Shown here piece after piece: positions 8,578-17,602 of a stretch of DNA of 64,000 nt. This DNA comes from Rhodococcus sp. SMB37. GTDB lineage: Bacteria > Actinomycetota > Actinomycetes > Mycobacteriales > Mycobacteriaceae. Location of the stretch: positions 1-64,000 of the forward strand of contig NZ_SLVY01000001.1 in assembly GCF_004345605.1 (NCBI RefSeq), read 5' to 3'. A program made the position numbers and the translations under genes. Under the pieces are notes generated by a model. It was not told where the DNA came from and ran no database searches. It saw nothing but the letters and a program-made list of their open reading frames with translations. How positions within the stretch are numbered: the first letter of the stretch is position 1; each line of letters begins with the position of its first letter.

Positions 8578-9694
8578 CCGAGTACCCCCTGATCGCGTGC
8601 CTGCTGTGAGTGAGGTCGGCGAAACCACCGGCCTGCCTGCCGAAGCGCTCCGCAAGGCCGGCGCCACCCGTACCACTGTGGTGTTCGCCGGTCTCGTCGT
8701 CGCGCTCGTGGCGCTCGCGATCGTGTCGGCGTGCCTCGGCCAGGTGCCCACCAGCCCCGCCGAGGTGGTCGGCAGTGTGCTCCACCGCATCGGACTCGAC
8801 ATCGGTCCGATGCCCGCCCACCCGGCCGGGGAGGTCACGCTGTGGGAGGTGAGGTTCCCGCGGGTCGTACTGGCGATGCTCGTCGGCGCCGCACTCGGCT
8901 GCTCCGGAGCGCTGCTGCAGGGCATTTTCGCGAATCCCCTCGCCGAGCCCGGCGTGATCGGGGTGTCATCGGGTGCTGCCGTCGGCGCGTCCGCGGTGAT
9001 CGTGCTCGGCGGTGCCTTCTCGTCGGGATGGTCGCTGGCGTGGGCGGCACTGCTGTCCGGCCTGGTCACCACGTTCCTCGTGTATGCGATGTCGCGATCG
9101 GGGGGACGGACCGAGGTGGTCACCGTGATCCTCACCGGTGTCGCCGTCAACGCAATGGCCGGTGGGCTCATCGCGTTCTTCACCTTCGTCGCGAATCCCG
9201 CGGCCCGCGACCAGATCGTGTTCTGGCAGCTGGGCAGCCTCGGGGGCGCCACGTGGGACATCGTGTCGGTGGTCGCTCCACTCACCGCAGTCGGGGTCGC
9301 GGTGGCGATCGTGCTCGCCCCCAAACTCGATGTGCTCGCCCTCGGTGAGAGCGTTGCCCGTCATCTCGGGGTGAACGTCGAGCGGGTCCGGCAGGTGGCG
9401 ATCGTCGCGGTCGCGGTGCTGGTCAGCGCCGCGGTGGCATTCACCGGCATCATCATGTTCGTGGGGCTCGTCGTGCCGCACCTGATGCGTCTCGCGCTTG
9501 GTCCCGCCCACCGCGTGCTCATGTTCGCCAGTGTCCTGGGCGGCGCGGTAGTGCTCCTGGCAGCCGATCTCGGTGCCCGCACCCTGGTGCCCAACGCCGA
9601 CCTGCCGCTCGGCATGCTCACCGCACTGATCGGTGGCCCGGTGTTCTTCCTGATGCTGCGCCGCACACGAGCCAAGCAGGGTGGGTGGGCGTGA
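8567..9694 (+). CDS. hmuU: Heme ABC transporter permease HmuU (FecCD family)
   Basis: Membrane permease of the heme importer, 375 residues from the ATG at 8567; a GTG at 8606 is an equally reasonable start because the first residues are polar and unconserved. It has about ten hydrophobic segments and FecCD signatures, notably GALLQGIFANPLAEPGVIGVS, and GLVVPHLMR near the C-terminus, which form the coupling region for the ATPase. It overlaps hmuT upstream and shares four bases with hmuV (GTGA), so the three genes are translated together. Confidence 0.93.
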   Translation: MPRDRVPPDRVPAVSEVGETTGLPAEALRKAGATRTTVVFAGLVVALVALAIVSACLGQVPTSPAEVVGSVLHRIGLDIGPMPAHPAGEVTLWEVRFPRVVLAMLVGAALGCSGALLQGIFANPLAEPGVIGVSSGAAVGASAVIVLGGAFSSGWSLAWAALLSGLVTTFLVYAMSRSGGRTEVVTVILTGVAVNAMAGGLIAFFTFVANPAARDQIVFWQLGSLGGATWDIVSVVAPLTAVGVAVAIVLAPKLDVLALGESVARHLGVNVERVRQVAIVAVAVLVSAAVAFTGIIMFVGLVVPHLMRLALGPAHRVLMFASVLGGAVVLLAADLGARTLVPNADLPLGMLTALIGGPVFFLMLRRTRAKQGGWA

Positions 9695-10569
9695 GCCGGA
9701 TGTCGTTCTCCTCTCCCGTCGCCCCGCTACTCGATCGGCTACGCGGCCGCCGCGACCTGCCCGAGCGATCCACGCCCGGTTCCGCGACCCTGCGCGGTAC
9801 CGGGATCCGACTGCAGCGCGGCGAACGCGAAATCCTGCACGGCGTCGACTTCGAGGTTCGCGTCGGCGAGGTGGTCGCACTGGTGGGCCCCAACGGCGCG
9901 GGCAAGTCGACATTGCTCGCAGCGTTGACCGGCGACCATCCGCTCAGCGGCGGGTACGTCGAGGTCGACGGACGTGATCTCGACGAATGGACTCCCCTGG
10001 CGTTGGCGCGGCGACGCGCTGTGCTGCCGCAACAGCACACCGTCGGATTTCCCTTCACGGCGCGGCAGGTCGTGCAGATGGGCCGCGCCGCGTGGGCACG
10101 CACGGACCGCCAGGACTCCGACGTCGAACTCGTCGACGCCGCGTTCGAAACCTGCGACGTGGCACATCTCGCCGACCGTCCCTTCCCGGCGTTGTCGGGT
10201 GGTGAACGCGCCCGGGTCGCGCTGGCCCGTGTGCTCGCCCAGGACACCCAGACGCTGCTGCTGGACGAACCGACCGCTGCACTCGACATCGGACATCAGG
10301 AAACGATCATGCGGGTGGTGAGGTCCCGCGCCGATCACGGGCACGCCGTGGTGGTGGTGTTGCACGACCTCGGTCTCGCCGCCGCGTACGCCGACCGAAT
10401 CTGCGTGCTCGAGAAGGGTCGTCTCGTTGCCGACGGCGGCCCGGACGAGGTGCTCACCGAGGAACTGCTCAGCCGCGTCTACGACTATCCGGTGCGGGTC
10501 AGCGCTCATCCGGAGACCGGGACGCCGCTCGTGCTGCCGCATCGGGAAGGACCCGCATCCACACTGTGA
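9691..10569 (+). CDS. hmuV: Heme ABC transporter ATP-binding protein HmuV
   Basis: ATPase that powers the HmuTU importer. The 292-residue protein has Walker A GPNGAGKST at 66-74, signature LSGGERARV, Walker B LLLDEPTAALD and the H-loop VVLHD. The GTG at 9691 overlaps the hmuU stop as GTGA; a GTG two codons earlier is possible. The first 35 residues precede the ATPase core and look disordered. It is the last gene of the iron-controlled heme operon; 132 bases separate it from the next lipoprotein gene. Confidence 0.95.
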   Translation: MSRMSFSSPVAPLLDRLRGRRDLPERSTPGSATLRGTGIRLQRGEREILHGVDFEVRVGEVVALVGPNGAGKSTLLAALTGDHPLSGGYVEVDGRDLDEWTPLALARRRAVLPQQHTVGFPFTARQVVQMGRAAWARTDRQDSDVELVDAAFETCDVAHLADRPFPALSGGERARVALARVLAQDTQTLLLDEPTAALDIGHQETIMRVVRSRADHGHAVVVVLHDLGLAAAYADRICVLEKGRLVADGGPDEVLTEELLSRVYDYPVRVSAHPETGTPLVLPHREGPASTL

Positions 10570-10701
10570 GCGCCACGTCACACCGCCGTTGACCGGCACG
10601 GAGGCGCCTGCACCCACCGGATGACGATCGGGAACACTGGATCGTGGCGTCGCATTCAGGGCGCTGCCACAGCCACAGCACAACAGCGAGGAGCAACGAC
10701 G

Positions 10702-11709
10702 ATGGGTGGACCGGTGATGCGCAGCGCCGCGGTGGTGATCGGGCTTGCGGTGACGCTGGTCGCCGGATGCTCCTCGTCCGAGGACGCTGCCGAGTCGGTA
10801 CCGACCCGCGAACCGGCCACCGCTGCGGTGGCACCCGGGGTGACCACGACACCCGCCGGGGTCGTCACTCCCCTCGCGGAGTCGGTCGAAGCGATGGTCA
10901 TCGCCCCCGGCACCAACGTCGTCGCGGCCCTCGTCGACGATGGGCAGCAGCTGCTGTTGATCGATGAAGCAGGCGCAGAGTCGCGCGAGGTGGCGTTGCC
11001 CGCAGCCGCGGCAACCGTCTCCCCCGGCCCCGACGGAACCGTGCTGGCGCCCGCGGCAGGCGTGGTCGCGCAGGTCGACACCACCACCGGAACCGTCACG
11101 GAGGTTCCGCTCGACGGCGACGCACTCTCGGCTGCGGTCCTGCCCGACGACCGCTGGGCGGTCGGCACCTCGAACGGCACTGTGCTCATCGTCGCCCCCG
11201 AGACCGGTGAGGTGGAGTCCACGATCAGTGGTCTCGTCTCCGTCGACGCACTCACGGTCGCCGACGACACCGTCGCCGCGCTGGACCGGCACCAGACGTC
11301 CATCACCGAACTCGACCTCGAGGATTCGGACCTGCGTATCGCACTACGCGCCGGGGACGGCGCCACGCAGATGACCAGCGACCCTTTCGGGCGCGTCATC
11401 GTCACCGACACCGACGGCGACGAACTGCTCGTCCATACGCTCGACTCGCTGGTGTTGCGGCAGCGTTATCCGGTGGGCCCGGCACCCTACGCGGTGGCCT
11501 ACGACGAGAAACGTGACCTGGTGTGGGTCACCCTGACCGGCAGCAATGAGGTCGTGGGCTACGATCTGTCGACCGGTATCCCGAGGGAGCGCCACCGCTT
11601 CGCGACTGTGCAGCAACCCAACTCGCTCGCCGTCGATCCCGCCGATGCGGCACTGGTGGTGGCATCGGCGACCGGCGACGGACTGCAGAGGATTCCGGTC
11701 GAAGGGTAG
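10702..11709 (+). CDS. LppL-like lipoprotein with beta-propeller repeats
   Basis: A 335-residue predicted lipoprotein. The signal peptide MRSAAVVIGLAVTLVAGC gives a lipobox (VAGC) with Cys23 of the chosen start. The mature part has repeating segments such as PGPDGTVLAPAAGVVAQVDT, VTDTDGDELLVH and DEKRDLVWVTLTGSNEVVGY, as in YncE/Lpp-type beta-propellers. The ATG at 10702 follows GAGGAG. It sits immediately before DUF5703 and pyrD, the order of M. tuberculosis lppL (Rv2138) and pyrD (Rv2139), though Rv2137c there differs in position. Ligand and partners are unknown. Confidence 0.85.
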   Translation: MGGPVMRSAAVVIGLAVTLVAGCSSSEDAAESVPTREPATAAVAPGVTTTPAGVVTPLAESVEAMVIAPGTNVVAALVDDGQQLLLIDEAGAESREVALPAAAATVSPGPDGTVLAPAAGVVAQVDTTTGTVTEVPLDGDALSAAVLPDDRWAVGTSNGTVLIVAPETGEVESTISGLVSVDALTVADDTVAALDRHQTSITELDLEDSDLRIALRAGDGATQMTSDPFGRVIVTDTDGDELLVHTLDSLVLRQRYPVGPAPYAVAYDEKRDLVWVTLTGSNEVVGYDLSTGIPRERHRFATVQQPNSLAVDPADAALVVASATGDGLQRIPVEG

Positions 11710-11711
11710 TG

Positions 11712-11966
11712 ATGGCAGGCGAGAATGCGAGCCGGTTCACCCGCCTCCCTGTGGGGTGGGATACCAGCAACGACGACTACGAGTACGTGCCGCTGAAGCT
11801 TCCGAAGGAAGTCTCGCGGATCAGCGCCTCGCTGCGGCTCGCGATATCCGCCGAGTTCCACGGCTGGGAGCTGACCCGACTGCGGTTGTATCCCGACGGC
11901 AGTCGCCGGGTGCTGCTGCGCCGACGTAAGACCGGCCGTCACATCCCCGAACCCACCGTCCGCTGA
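11712..11966 (+). CDS. DUF5703 family small protein
   Basis: An 84-residue basic protein, actinobacterial DUF5703 family, function unknown. The core DYEYVPLKLPKEVSRISASL and WELTRLRLYPDGSRRVLLRR suggest a small alpha/beta fold with positively charged C-terminus. The ATG at 11712 starts two bases after the preceding lipoprotein stop, so they are probably co-transcribed. It corresponds to the Rv2137c-type gene near pyrD in mycobacteria. Confidence 0.82.
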   Translation: MAGENASRFTRLPVGWDTSNDDYEYVPLKLPKEVSRISASLRLAISAEFHGWELTRLRLYPDGSRRVLLRRRKTGRHIPEPTVR

Positions 11967-12008
11967 TCGAATATCCGGGCTTCGCGCCCACTTTGCAGGG
12001 AGTCGTTC

Positions 12009-13073
12009 GTGTACCGCTTGCTTCTTCGCGTGATGTTCCTCGTGCCGCCGGAACGGATCCACCACCTGGTGTTCCTGGTGCTGCGTCTGATCACCGGCTT
12101 CGGGCCGACCCGCGCGCTCGCGTCGAAGATCCTCACTGTCGACGATCCGGTGCTGGACAACACCGTGTTCGGTGTCCGGTTCCCGAATCCGGTGGGCATG
12201 GCCGCTGGTTTCGACAAGGACGCCAAGGGTGTCGACGCGTGGGGCCCACTCGGGTTCGGTTTCGCAGAGATCGGTACGGTCACCGCGCAGGCGCAGCCCG
12301 GTAACCCGGCGCCGCGACTGTTCCGGTTGCCGGAGGATCGCGCGCTGGTCAACCGGATGGGGTTCAACAACCACGGTGCCGGTGAGGCCGCAAATCATCT
12401 GCGGCAGCGCCGCAGGACGGTGCCGATCGGCGCGAACATCGGCAAGACGAAGATCGTGCCCGCCGAGCAGGCTGCAGAGGACTACACCGCGAGCGCGCAG
12501 CTGCTCGGTCCACTCGCCGATTTCGTGGTGGTCAACGTCTCGTCCCCGAACACGCCGGGCCTGCGGGATCTGCAGGCAGTCGAGTCGCTGCGTCCGCTGC
12601 TGCAGGCGGTCCTCGACACTGTGACGGTGCCGGTGCTCGTGAAGATCGCCCCGGACCTGTCGGACGAGGACATCGACGCGGTCGCCGATCTCGCTGTCGA
12701 GTTGAAGCTCGCTGGGATCGTGGCCACCAACACCACCATCCGCCGCGACGGATTGCGTACCGACGCCGCCCGTATCGAGGAGATCGGGGCAGGCGGCCTG
12801 TCCGGTGCTCCCGTGGCAGCACGATCCCTCGAGGTATTGCGACGGCTGTACGCGCGTGTCGGTGATCGTTTGACGCTCGTGTCGGTCGGTGGGATCGAGA
12901 CGCCCGAGCAGGCGTGGGAGCGCATTCTGGCCGGTGCATCGCTGGTGCAGGGCTACACCGGGTTCATCTACGGCGGCGCGTTCTGGACGCGTCGCCTCAA
13001 CAAGGGCCTCGCCCGCAAGCTGCGTGCATCGGGTTACGCGTCGATCGCCGATGCAGTGGGGGCCGGTCGCTGA
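12009..13073 (+). CDS. pyrD: Dihydroorotate dehydrogenase (quinone), class 2
   Basis: Oxidises dihydroorotate to orotate with quinone, the fourth step of pyrimidine synthesis, on the inner face of the membrane. The 354-residue protein has the N-terminal helical membrane-association region of class 2 enzymes ([18 protein letters not shown]), FMN-site segments ([21 protein letters not shown]), the catalytic-serine loop [12 protein letters not shown], and VSVGGI with YTGFIYGG at the phosphate site. GTG start with GGGAG upstream. Order matches Rv2139. Confidence 0.96.
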   Translation: MYRLLLRVMFLVPPERIHHLVFLVLRLITGFGPTRALASKILTVDDPVLDNTVFGVRFPNPVGMAAGFDKDAKGVDAWGPLGFGFAEIGTVTAQAQPGNPAPRLFRLPEDRALVNRMGFNNHGAGEAANHLRQRRRTVPIGANIGKTKIVPAEQAAEDYTASAQLLGPLADFVVVNVSSPNTPGLRDLQAVESLRPLLQAVLDTVTVPVLVKIAPDLSDEDIDAVADLAVELKLAGIVATNTTIRRDGLRTDAARIEEIGAGGLSGAPVAARSLEVLRRLYARVGDRLTLVSVGGIETPEQAWERILAGASLVQGYTGFIYGGAFWTRRLNKGLARKLRASGYASIADAVGAGR

Positions 13074-13097
13074 GACTGCCACTCCGCCCCACCGACC

Positions 13098-13148
13098 GAC
13101 CGAAGGTGACGTTCGGTCACTTGGAGTGTACGAATGTCACCTTCGGTC
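13098..13148. terminator. Nested inverted repeats between convergent pyrD and ybhB-like genes
   Basis: A perfect 13-base inverted repeat: GACCGAAGGTGAC at 13098-13110 and GTCACCTTCGGTC at 13136-13148. A third copy of the half motif (TTCGGTC at 13112-13118) lets the left arm form an alternative seven-base hairpin. The site lies between two converging genes, so a bidirectional terminator is the simplest role. There is no T-run. Confidence 0.55.
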
Positions 13149-13160
13149 AGAGCAATCTTG

Positions 13161-13703
13161 CTACTTCACCTCGTAGGTACCGGTCAGCAGGCCGCGCGCG
13201 ATGGCGTGTCCGAATACGTTGAATCCGAGGAACGCCGGGCTCGCATCCGGCCCGACGCCTTCGAGTGTGTCGACGTCCAGGGCGTGCACGGCGACGATGT
13301 AGCGATGGTGGCCGTGTCCGGCCGGCGGCGCCGCACCGATGAACCCGAATGCGCCACCGTCGTGGCGCAGCTGCACTGCTCCCGTCGGCAATGCGGACGC
13401 ATCGGCCGTGCCGGCGCCGGACGGCAGTTCGGTGATCGAGGCCGGGATGTTCGCCACCGCCCAGTGCCAGAAGCCGGAGGCGGTCGGGGCGTCGGGGTCG
13501 AAGACGGTCACGACGAAGCTCTTCGTTTCTTCCGGGAACCCGGACCACGACAGCTGCGGGGAGATGTCGCCACCGCCGGAGATTCCGAAGGCGCCGCTGG
13601 CCTGCGGGAGTTTCCACTCCTCGCCGTCGGCGAAGTCCTCGCTGGTCACCTGGAAAGTGGGCAGCGCGGGCAGGAACTCGTACGGGTCGTAATCGAAGGC
13701 CAT
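13161..13703 (-). CDS. YbhB/YbcL family (PEBP-like) protein
   Basis: A 180-residue phosphatidylethanolamine-binding-protein-fold protein of the YbhB/YbcL group; the M. tuberculosis relative in this gene order is Rv2140c (TB18.6). Motifs include [16 protein letters not shown] (ligand-pocket entrance), [17 protein letters not shown] (DPDxP and the H-W-V pocket) and [14 protein letters not shown]. Proteins of this family bind anionic or lipid-like ligands; the physiological ligand here is unknown. The ATG at 13703 follows AAAGGA. It shares strand with the M20 peptidase gene 41 bases upstream, so the two may be co-transcribed. Confidence 0.92.
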   Translation of the reverse strand: MAFDYDPYEFLPALPTFQVTSEDFADGEEWKLPQASGAFGISGGGDISPQLSWSGFPEETKSFVVTVFDPDAPTASGFWHWAVANIPASITELPSGAGTADASALPTGAVQLRHDGGAFGFIGAAPPAGHGHHRYIVAVHALDVDTLEGVGPDASPAFLGFNVFGHAIARGLLTGTYEVK

Positions 13704-13744
13704 ACCGGTCCTTTCGGGTTGTGTTCGGTGATCGATTTCGGTGA

Positions 13745-15097
13745 TCAGGAGTGCATGATGAAGTGTTCCATGACACGCGTGCCGAAGCGCAGCGCCTCGA
13801 CGGGAACACGCTCGTCGACCCCGTGGAACAGGGCCGCGAAGTCGAGTTCCGGGGGCAGCTGCAGTGGCGCGAAGCCGAAGCAGCGGATCCCGAGCTTGGC
13901 GAACGCCTTGGCGTCGGTGCCTCCCGACAGCATGTACGGCACCGTGCGCCCGAGAGGGTCGTGCGCCTCGATAGCGGCGTTCATCGCGTCGACGAGGTCG
14001 CCGTCGAACGTGGTCTCGTAGGAATCGAGGCTGGTGATCCATTCGCGGGTCACGTCGGGGCCGATCAGTTCGTCGACGGTGCGTTCGAATTCGGCGAGGC
14101 GACCGGGCAGGATCCGGCAATCGACGACCGCTTCGGCGGTCTGCGGGATGACGTTCGCCTTGTAACCTGCATCGAGCATCGTCGGGTTGGCGGTATCGCG
14201 CAGCGTGGCGCCGACAATTCTGGCGATCGAGCCGAGCTTCGCCAGAGTGCCTTCGAGGTCGGGTGAGGTGGGGTCGAAGTCCAGTCCGGTCTCCTCCCCC
14301 GCGGCGGCGAGAAACTCGGCAACAGAGTCCGGGACCACGAGCGGAAACGTGTGAGTGCCCAACCTCGCGACGGCCTGCGCGAGGATCGTGACGGCATTCT
14401 CCTCGTGGAGGAACGATCCGTGTCCGGCGCGTCCCTTCGCGGTCAAACGCATCCATCCGAGGCCCTTTTCTGCGGTCTCGACCATGTAGAGCCGGCGTTC
14501 GGTGCCGTCGGGTCGCGGGACGGTCAGGGAGAAGCCGCCCACCTCACCCACAGCCTCGGTGATCCCCTCGAACAGGTCGGGGCGGTGCCGGACCAGCCAC
14601 TGGGAGCCGTAGGTTCCGCCGGCTTCTTCGTCGGCGAGGAATGCGAAGACGAGGTCGCGGGGCGGGACGATACCCTCCGCTTTGAAGCGTCGGGCAACGG
14701 CGATCATCATCCCGACCATGTCTTTCATGTCCACGGCGCCACGACCCCAGACATAGCCGTCCTCGACGGCGCCGGAGAACGGGTGCACACTCCAGTCGGC
14801 GGGTTCGGCGGGGACCACGTCGAGGTGGCCGTGCAGCATCAGCGCACCGCGGTCGGGGTCGGCACCGGGGAGCCTGGCGAACAGGTTGCCACGACCGGGT
14901 GCACCGGATTCGACGTAGGTGGTCTCGTATCCGACCTCCTGCAGTTGGGACGCGACCCATTCGGCACATTCCTTCTCGCCGCGGGTGGTGGCGAGGTCGC
15001 CGGTATTCGACGTATCGAAGCGGATGAGCCGGGAGACGAGGTCGACGACCTCGGCTTCGGCTCGGGACGGTTGGTGCGCGCTCGACGTGGTGGCCAT
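13745..15097 (-). CDS. M20 family metallopeptidase
   Basis: A 450-residue zinc-dependent amidohydrolase or peptidase (M20, ArgE/DapE/carboxypeptidase G2 group). Metal-site residues are clear: His91 and Asp93 in MLHGHLDVV, Asp123 in [10 protein letters not shown], and the Glu pair at 157-158 in LADEEAGG. The C-terminal metal His probably lies in [12 protein letters not shown] dimerisation lid domain fits the middle region. The ATG at 15097 was chosen over one 12 codons upstream because conservation starts at the HQPSRAEAE helix. The order corresponds to Rv2141c. Substrate unknown. Confidence 0.92.
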   Translation of the reverse strand: MATTSSAHQPSRAEAEVVDLVSRLIRFDTSNTGDLATTRGEKECAEWVASQLQEVGYETTYVESGAPGRGNLFARLPGADPDRGALMLHGHLDVVPAEPADWSVHPFSGAVEDGYVWGRGAVDMKDMVGMMIAVARRFKAEGIVPPRDLVFAFLADEEAGGTYGSQWLVRHRPDLFEGITEAVGEVGGFSLTVPRPDGTERRLYMVETAEKGLGWMRLTAKGRAGHGSFLHEENAVTILAQAVARLGTHTFPLVVPDSVAEFLAAAGEETGLDFDPTSPDLEGTLAKLGSIARIVGATLRDTANPTMLDAGYKANVIPQTAEAVVDCRILPGRLAEFERTVDELIGPDVTREWITSLDSYETTFDGDLVDAMNAAIEAHDPLGRTVPYMLSGGTDAKAFAKLGIRCFGFAPLQLPPELDFAALFHGVDERVPVEALRFGTRVMEHFIMHS

Positions 15098-15216
15098 GCC
15101 TGCATGTCTACCACCGACGGCGTTGTGAATCACTGCAGGTGGGGGTGGCGATTTGGGAGCTGGGGCGTGGTGCGTTAATCTTTCACAGCGCCCGCCGGAG
15201 CGGGTGCGAGCATCAA

Positions 15217-15302
15217 GTCCGAGTGGCGGAATGGCAGACGCGCTAGCTTGAGGTGCTAGTGTCCTATTAACGGACGTGGGGGTTCAAGTCCCCCCTCGGA
15301 CA
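15217..15302 (+). tRNA. tRNA-Leu (anticodon GAG), copy 1
   Basis: Acceptor stem GTCCGAG pairs with CTCGGAC, discriminator A at 15302. The anticodon stem CTAGC/GCTAG encloses loop TTGAGGT, giving anticodon GAG at 15250-15252 (reads CUC and CUU). A long variable arm (GTCC/GGAC) and T-arm GGGGG-TTCAAGT-CCCCC are present. CCA is not encoded. A -10-like TAATCT at 15176-15181 lies about 35 bases upstream. Confidence 0.97.
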
Positions 15303-15318
15303 CTCTGAGTCGAGACAG

Positions 15319-15363
15319 ACGACGAAGGCCCCGAACCGATCAGGTTCGGGGCCTTCGTCGTTG
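15319..15363 (+). terminator. Terminator of tRNA-Leu copy 1
   Basis: Perfect 19-base stem (15319-15337 with 15343-15361) around the loop GATCA, rich in GGCCCC, followed by TGTT. It is 16 bases after the tRNA. Confidence 0.88.
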
Positions 15364-15514
15364 TTCGGATGATCGTCGATCACGATGACGGGCGGGGTGA
15401 ACGCGCCCCCGTAGCCGACCTGGGGAGGCGAATTGGGGAACGGCGCATCCATGCGCTACTGTTTTCGACAGCGCCCGCGAGAGCGGGAGTTCACCGCGTG
15501 CCCGTGTGGCACCG

Positions 15515-15600
15515 GTCCGAGTGGCGGAATGGCAGACGCGCTAGCTTGAGGTGCTAGTGTCCTATTAACGGACGTGGGGGTTCAAGTCCCCCCTCGGACA
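15515..15600 (+). tRNA. tRNA-Leu (anticodon GAG), copy 2
   Basis: Identical over 86 bases to the copy at 15217-15302. The upstream flank shares the element CAGCGCCCGC followed by AGCGGG with copy 1, and a -10-like TACTGT is at 15457-15462. The duplication therefore included the promoter region, while the spacer between -10 and tRNA has diverged. Confidence 0.97.
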
Positions 15601-15610
15601 CTCCGAACAT

Positions 15611-15648
15611 GATGGCCCCGAACCTGTTTCAGGTTCGGGGCCATCTTC
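15611..15648 (+). terminator. Terminator of tRNA-Leu copy 2
   Basis: Sixteen-base perfect stem (15611-15626 with 15630-15645), loop TTT, followed by TTCG. Its core GGCCCCGAACC is the same as in the first terminator, so it was part of the duplicated unit, but the flanks differ. Confidence 0.85.
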
Positions 15649-15667
15649 GTCGGATCGGGATGATCGC

Positions 15668-15913
15668 TCAGTCGCGGCGGCCCTTGCGGAAATAGCTGAT
15701 CGGCCCCACGAAGTTCACGGCGATGATCAGCGCCCACTTCAACTTGTTGCCGTTGACCTTCTCGGCGGGCCGCGTCGCGAGATCGGCCCAGGCGCTCGCG
15801 GCGAGTGAGAGCTGGACGCTCGCGAGCACGAGCACGAGGGCTCGCTGCCACGGCGGCAGGTCGGCGAATTTCTTCTCGGCACGGGCGGTCTCCGCTGGTG
15901 CGGTCGAACTCAT
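15668..15913 (-). CDS. Small membrane protein with PLD nuclease N-terminal-like segment
   Basis: An 81-residue protein. An amphipathic basic N-terminus is followed by a hydrophobic helix (about 28-45) and a second one (about 57-75) ending in VNFVGPISYFRKGRRD. The W-x-I-x-VN-x-x-GP-x-x-Y-F-x-x-GR pattern resembles the PLDc_N domain found as a free-standing small membrane protein in actinobacteria. The ATG at 15913 follows GGAGGGAAAG; an earlier in-frame start overlaps the SDR promoter region. Function unknown. Confidence 0.78.
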   Translation of the reverse strand: MSSTAPAETARAEKKFADLPPWQRALVLVLASVQLSLAASAWADLATRPAEKVNGNKLKWALIIAVNFVGPISYFRKGRRD

Positions 15914-16009
15914 CTTTCCCTCCGAAGTGATCCTCAGGACACGAGCGTCGGGACGTCCGCGCTCGCCCGGTACCATTATCGGGCTTCACCACACACCGGA
16001 AAAGGGCAC

Positions 16010-17485
16010 ATGGACCCCCACAGCGACACTGCAGCGACACTCACCGACACACTCGGATCCGAGCGGATCGATCCCGCCGAACTCGACACTTGCCTCCGCG
16101 TACTCGATCTGGCGGGCGGACTCGCGGCCGACCACCCGGATGCGGTCACGGTGCAGCGCGCCGTCGGGCACATGTTCAAGAAGTTCAAGCGGCGCCGCCG
16201 CAACGAGCGACGCGACCGAAAGGCCGCCGCCGATCGCGAGGTGCTCGAGTCCACCGCGACCGGCTCCCCCACGCGCATCGACGACGAGACCGCCGGTGTT
16301 CCACTCACCTCGTCCGCACGCAATGCCACCGCGGGAACTCTGCTGCGTCCGCGTGGCTGCTACGTCTGCAAGAACAAGTACACACAGGTGGACGCGTTCT
16401 ACCACCAGCTGTGCCCGGAGTGTGCTGCCGCGAATCATGCCAAGCGTGACGCCCGCACCGACCTGACCGGTCGACGTGCACTACTCACCGGTGGCCGCGC
16501 CAAGATCGGCATGTACATCGCGCTGCGGTTACTGCGTGACGGCGCGCACACCACGATCACCACCCGCTTCCCGAACGACGCGATCCGTCGGTTCAGTGCG
16601 ATGGAGGACTGCGCCGACTGGATCCACCGCCTGCGGGTGGTCGGTATCGATCTTCGCGACCCGGCGCAGGTCGTCGCCCTCGCCGACGAGGTCGCGGCGC
16701 AGGGCCCGTTGGATATCCTCATCAACAACGCGGCACAGACCGTGCGTCGCTCCCCCGGTGCCTATTCGGCGCTCGCCGAGGCCGAGTCCGCAGCCCTTCC
16801 GGCAGGACCTCGTCCGGAGGTCCTCACGTTCGGCAAGCCGTCGGACGCGCATCCCGCCGCGCTCGCCGGGAGCCTCTCGGGCAGTGCGTTGTCGGCGGAG
16901 TCCGTGTCGTCGCTGGCCATGGTGGCCGGGTCCGCGACTCCCGAGCGGATCGCCGCGGGCATCGCGATCGACGCCGGTGGTCTGCTTCCCGATCTGGTGC
17001 ACACCAACAGCTGGGTGCAGACCGTGGGTGAGGTCGAGCCACTCGAGCTGCTCGAGGTGCAGTTGTGCAACTCGGTGGCGCCGTTCATCCTCGTCGACCG
17101 GCTGCGCCCGTCGATGGCCTCGTCACGGGCGCGTCGCAAGTACATCGTCAATGTCTCGGCGATGGAAGGTCAGTTCGCCGGCCGCCGATACAAGGGCGCG
17201 GGGCACCCGCACACCAACATGGCGAAGGCTGCGCTCAACATGCTCACCCGTACGAGCGCCGAGGAAATTCTCAGCGATGGCATCCTCATGACGGCCGTCG
17301 ACACGGGATGGATCACCGACGAACGACCTCACCACACGAAGATTCGGCTGGCCGAGGAAGGCTTCCACGCACCGCTCGATCTGGTCGACGGCGCGGCGCG
17401 GGTGTACGACCCGATCGTCCAGGGTGAATCCGGCGTCGATCTGTACGGGTGCTTCCTCAAGGACTACGCGCCGGCACCCTGGTGA
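16010..17485 (+). CDS. Atypical SDR oxidoreductase with N-terminal zinc-ribbon-like insert
   Basis: A 491-residue protein with three parts: an acidic N-terminus and basic stretch KKFKRRRRNERRDRK (57-71); a four-cysteine module C117-x2-C120 and C135-x2-C138; and an SDR Rossmann domain from about residue 150. The cofactor loop reads TGGRAKIG (160-167) rather than TGxxxGIG, and NNAAQT is present. The position of the catalytic tyrosine in YxxxK is threonine (HTNMAKAALNM). A roughly 70-residue insertion follows NNAAQT. ATG with GGAAAAGGG upstream. SDR membership is clear, but standard alcohol/carbonyl chemistry is doubtful and substrate is unknown. Confidence 0.8.
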   Translation: MDPHSDTAATLTDTLGSERIDPAELDTCLRVLDLAGGLAADHPDAVTVQRAVGHMFKKFKRRRRNERRDRKAAADREVLESTATGSPTRIDDETAGVPLTSSARNATAGTLLRPRGCYVCKNKYTQVDAFYHQLCPECAAANHAKRDARTDLTGRRALLTGGRAKIGMYIALRLLRDGAHTTITTRFPNDAIRRFSAMEDCADWIHRLRVVGIDLRDPAQVVALADEVAAQGPLDILINNAAQTVRRSPGAYSALAEAESAALPAGPRPEVLTFGKPSDAHPAALAGSLSGSALSAESVSSLAMVAGSATPERIAAGIAIDAGGLLPDLVHTNSWVQTVGEVEPLELLEVQLCNSVAPFILVDRLRPSMASSRARRKYIVNVSAMEGQFAGRRYKGAGHPHTNMAKAALNMLTRTSAEEILSDGILMTAVDTGWITDERPHHTKIRLAEEGFHAPLDLVDGAARVYDPIVQGESGVDLYGCFLKDYAPAPW

Positions 17486-17587
17486 CAGCCGGTCCGGTGA
17501 GATCCGGCCGACACGACACCTCCGGCGGAGATCACTTCCACACAGATCGGATTCCGGATTCACCGGTGTGGGCCGCGATACTGATAC

Positions 17588-17602
17588 ACAGTGGTCCACT
17601 GT
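17588..17602. promoter_or_regulatory. Perfect 15-base palindrome at the predicted usp transcription start
   Basis: ACAGTGGTCCACTGT is a perfect palindrome around one central base. A -10-like GATACT at 17577-17582 would place transcription start at about 17589, inside the palindrome, so a bound regulator would block initiation. The usp ATG is 22 bases downstream. It does not match the DosR box consensus. Confidence 0.5.

Noticed and set aside
9739-11292. 517-codon minus-strand frame
   Set aside because: Antisense to hmuV and the LppL-like gene; translation is His/Arg/Gly-rich without motifs.
15267-15452. Short minus-strand frame ending CPRGDLNPHVR
   Set aside because: This peptide is the well-known artefact of translating a tRNA-Leu gene.
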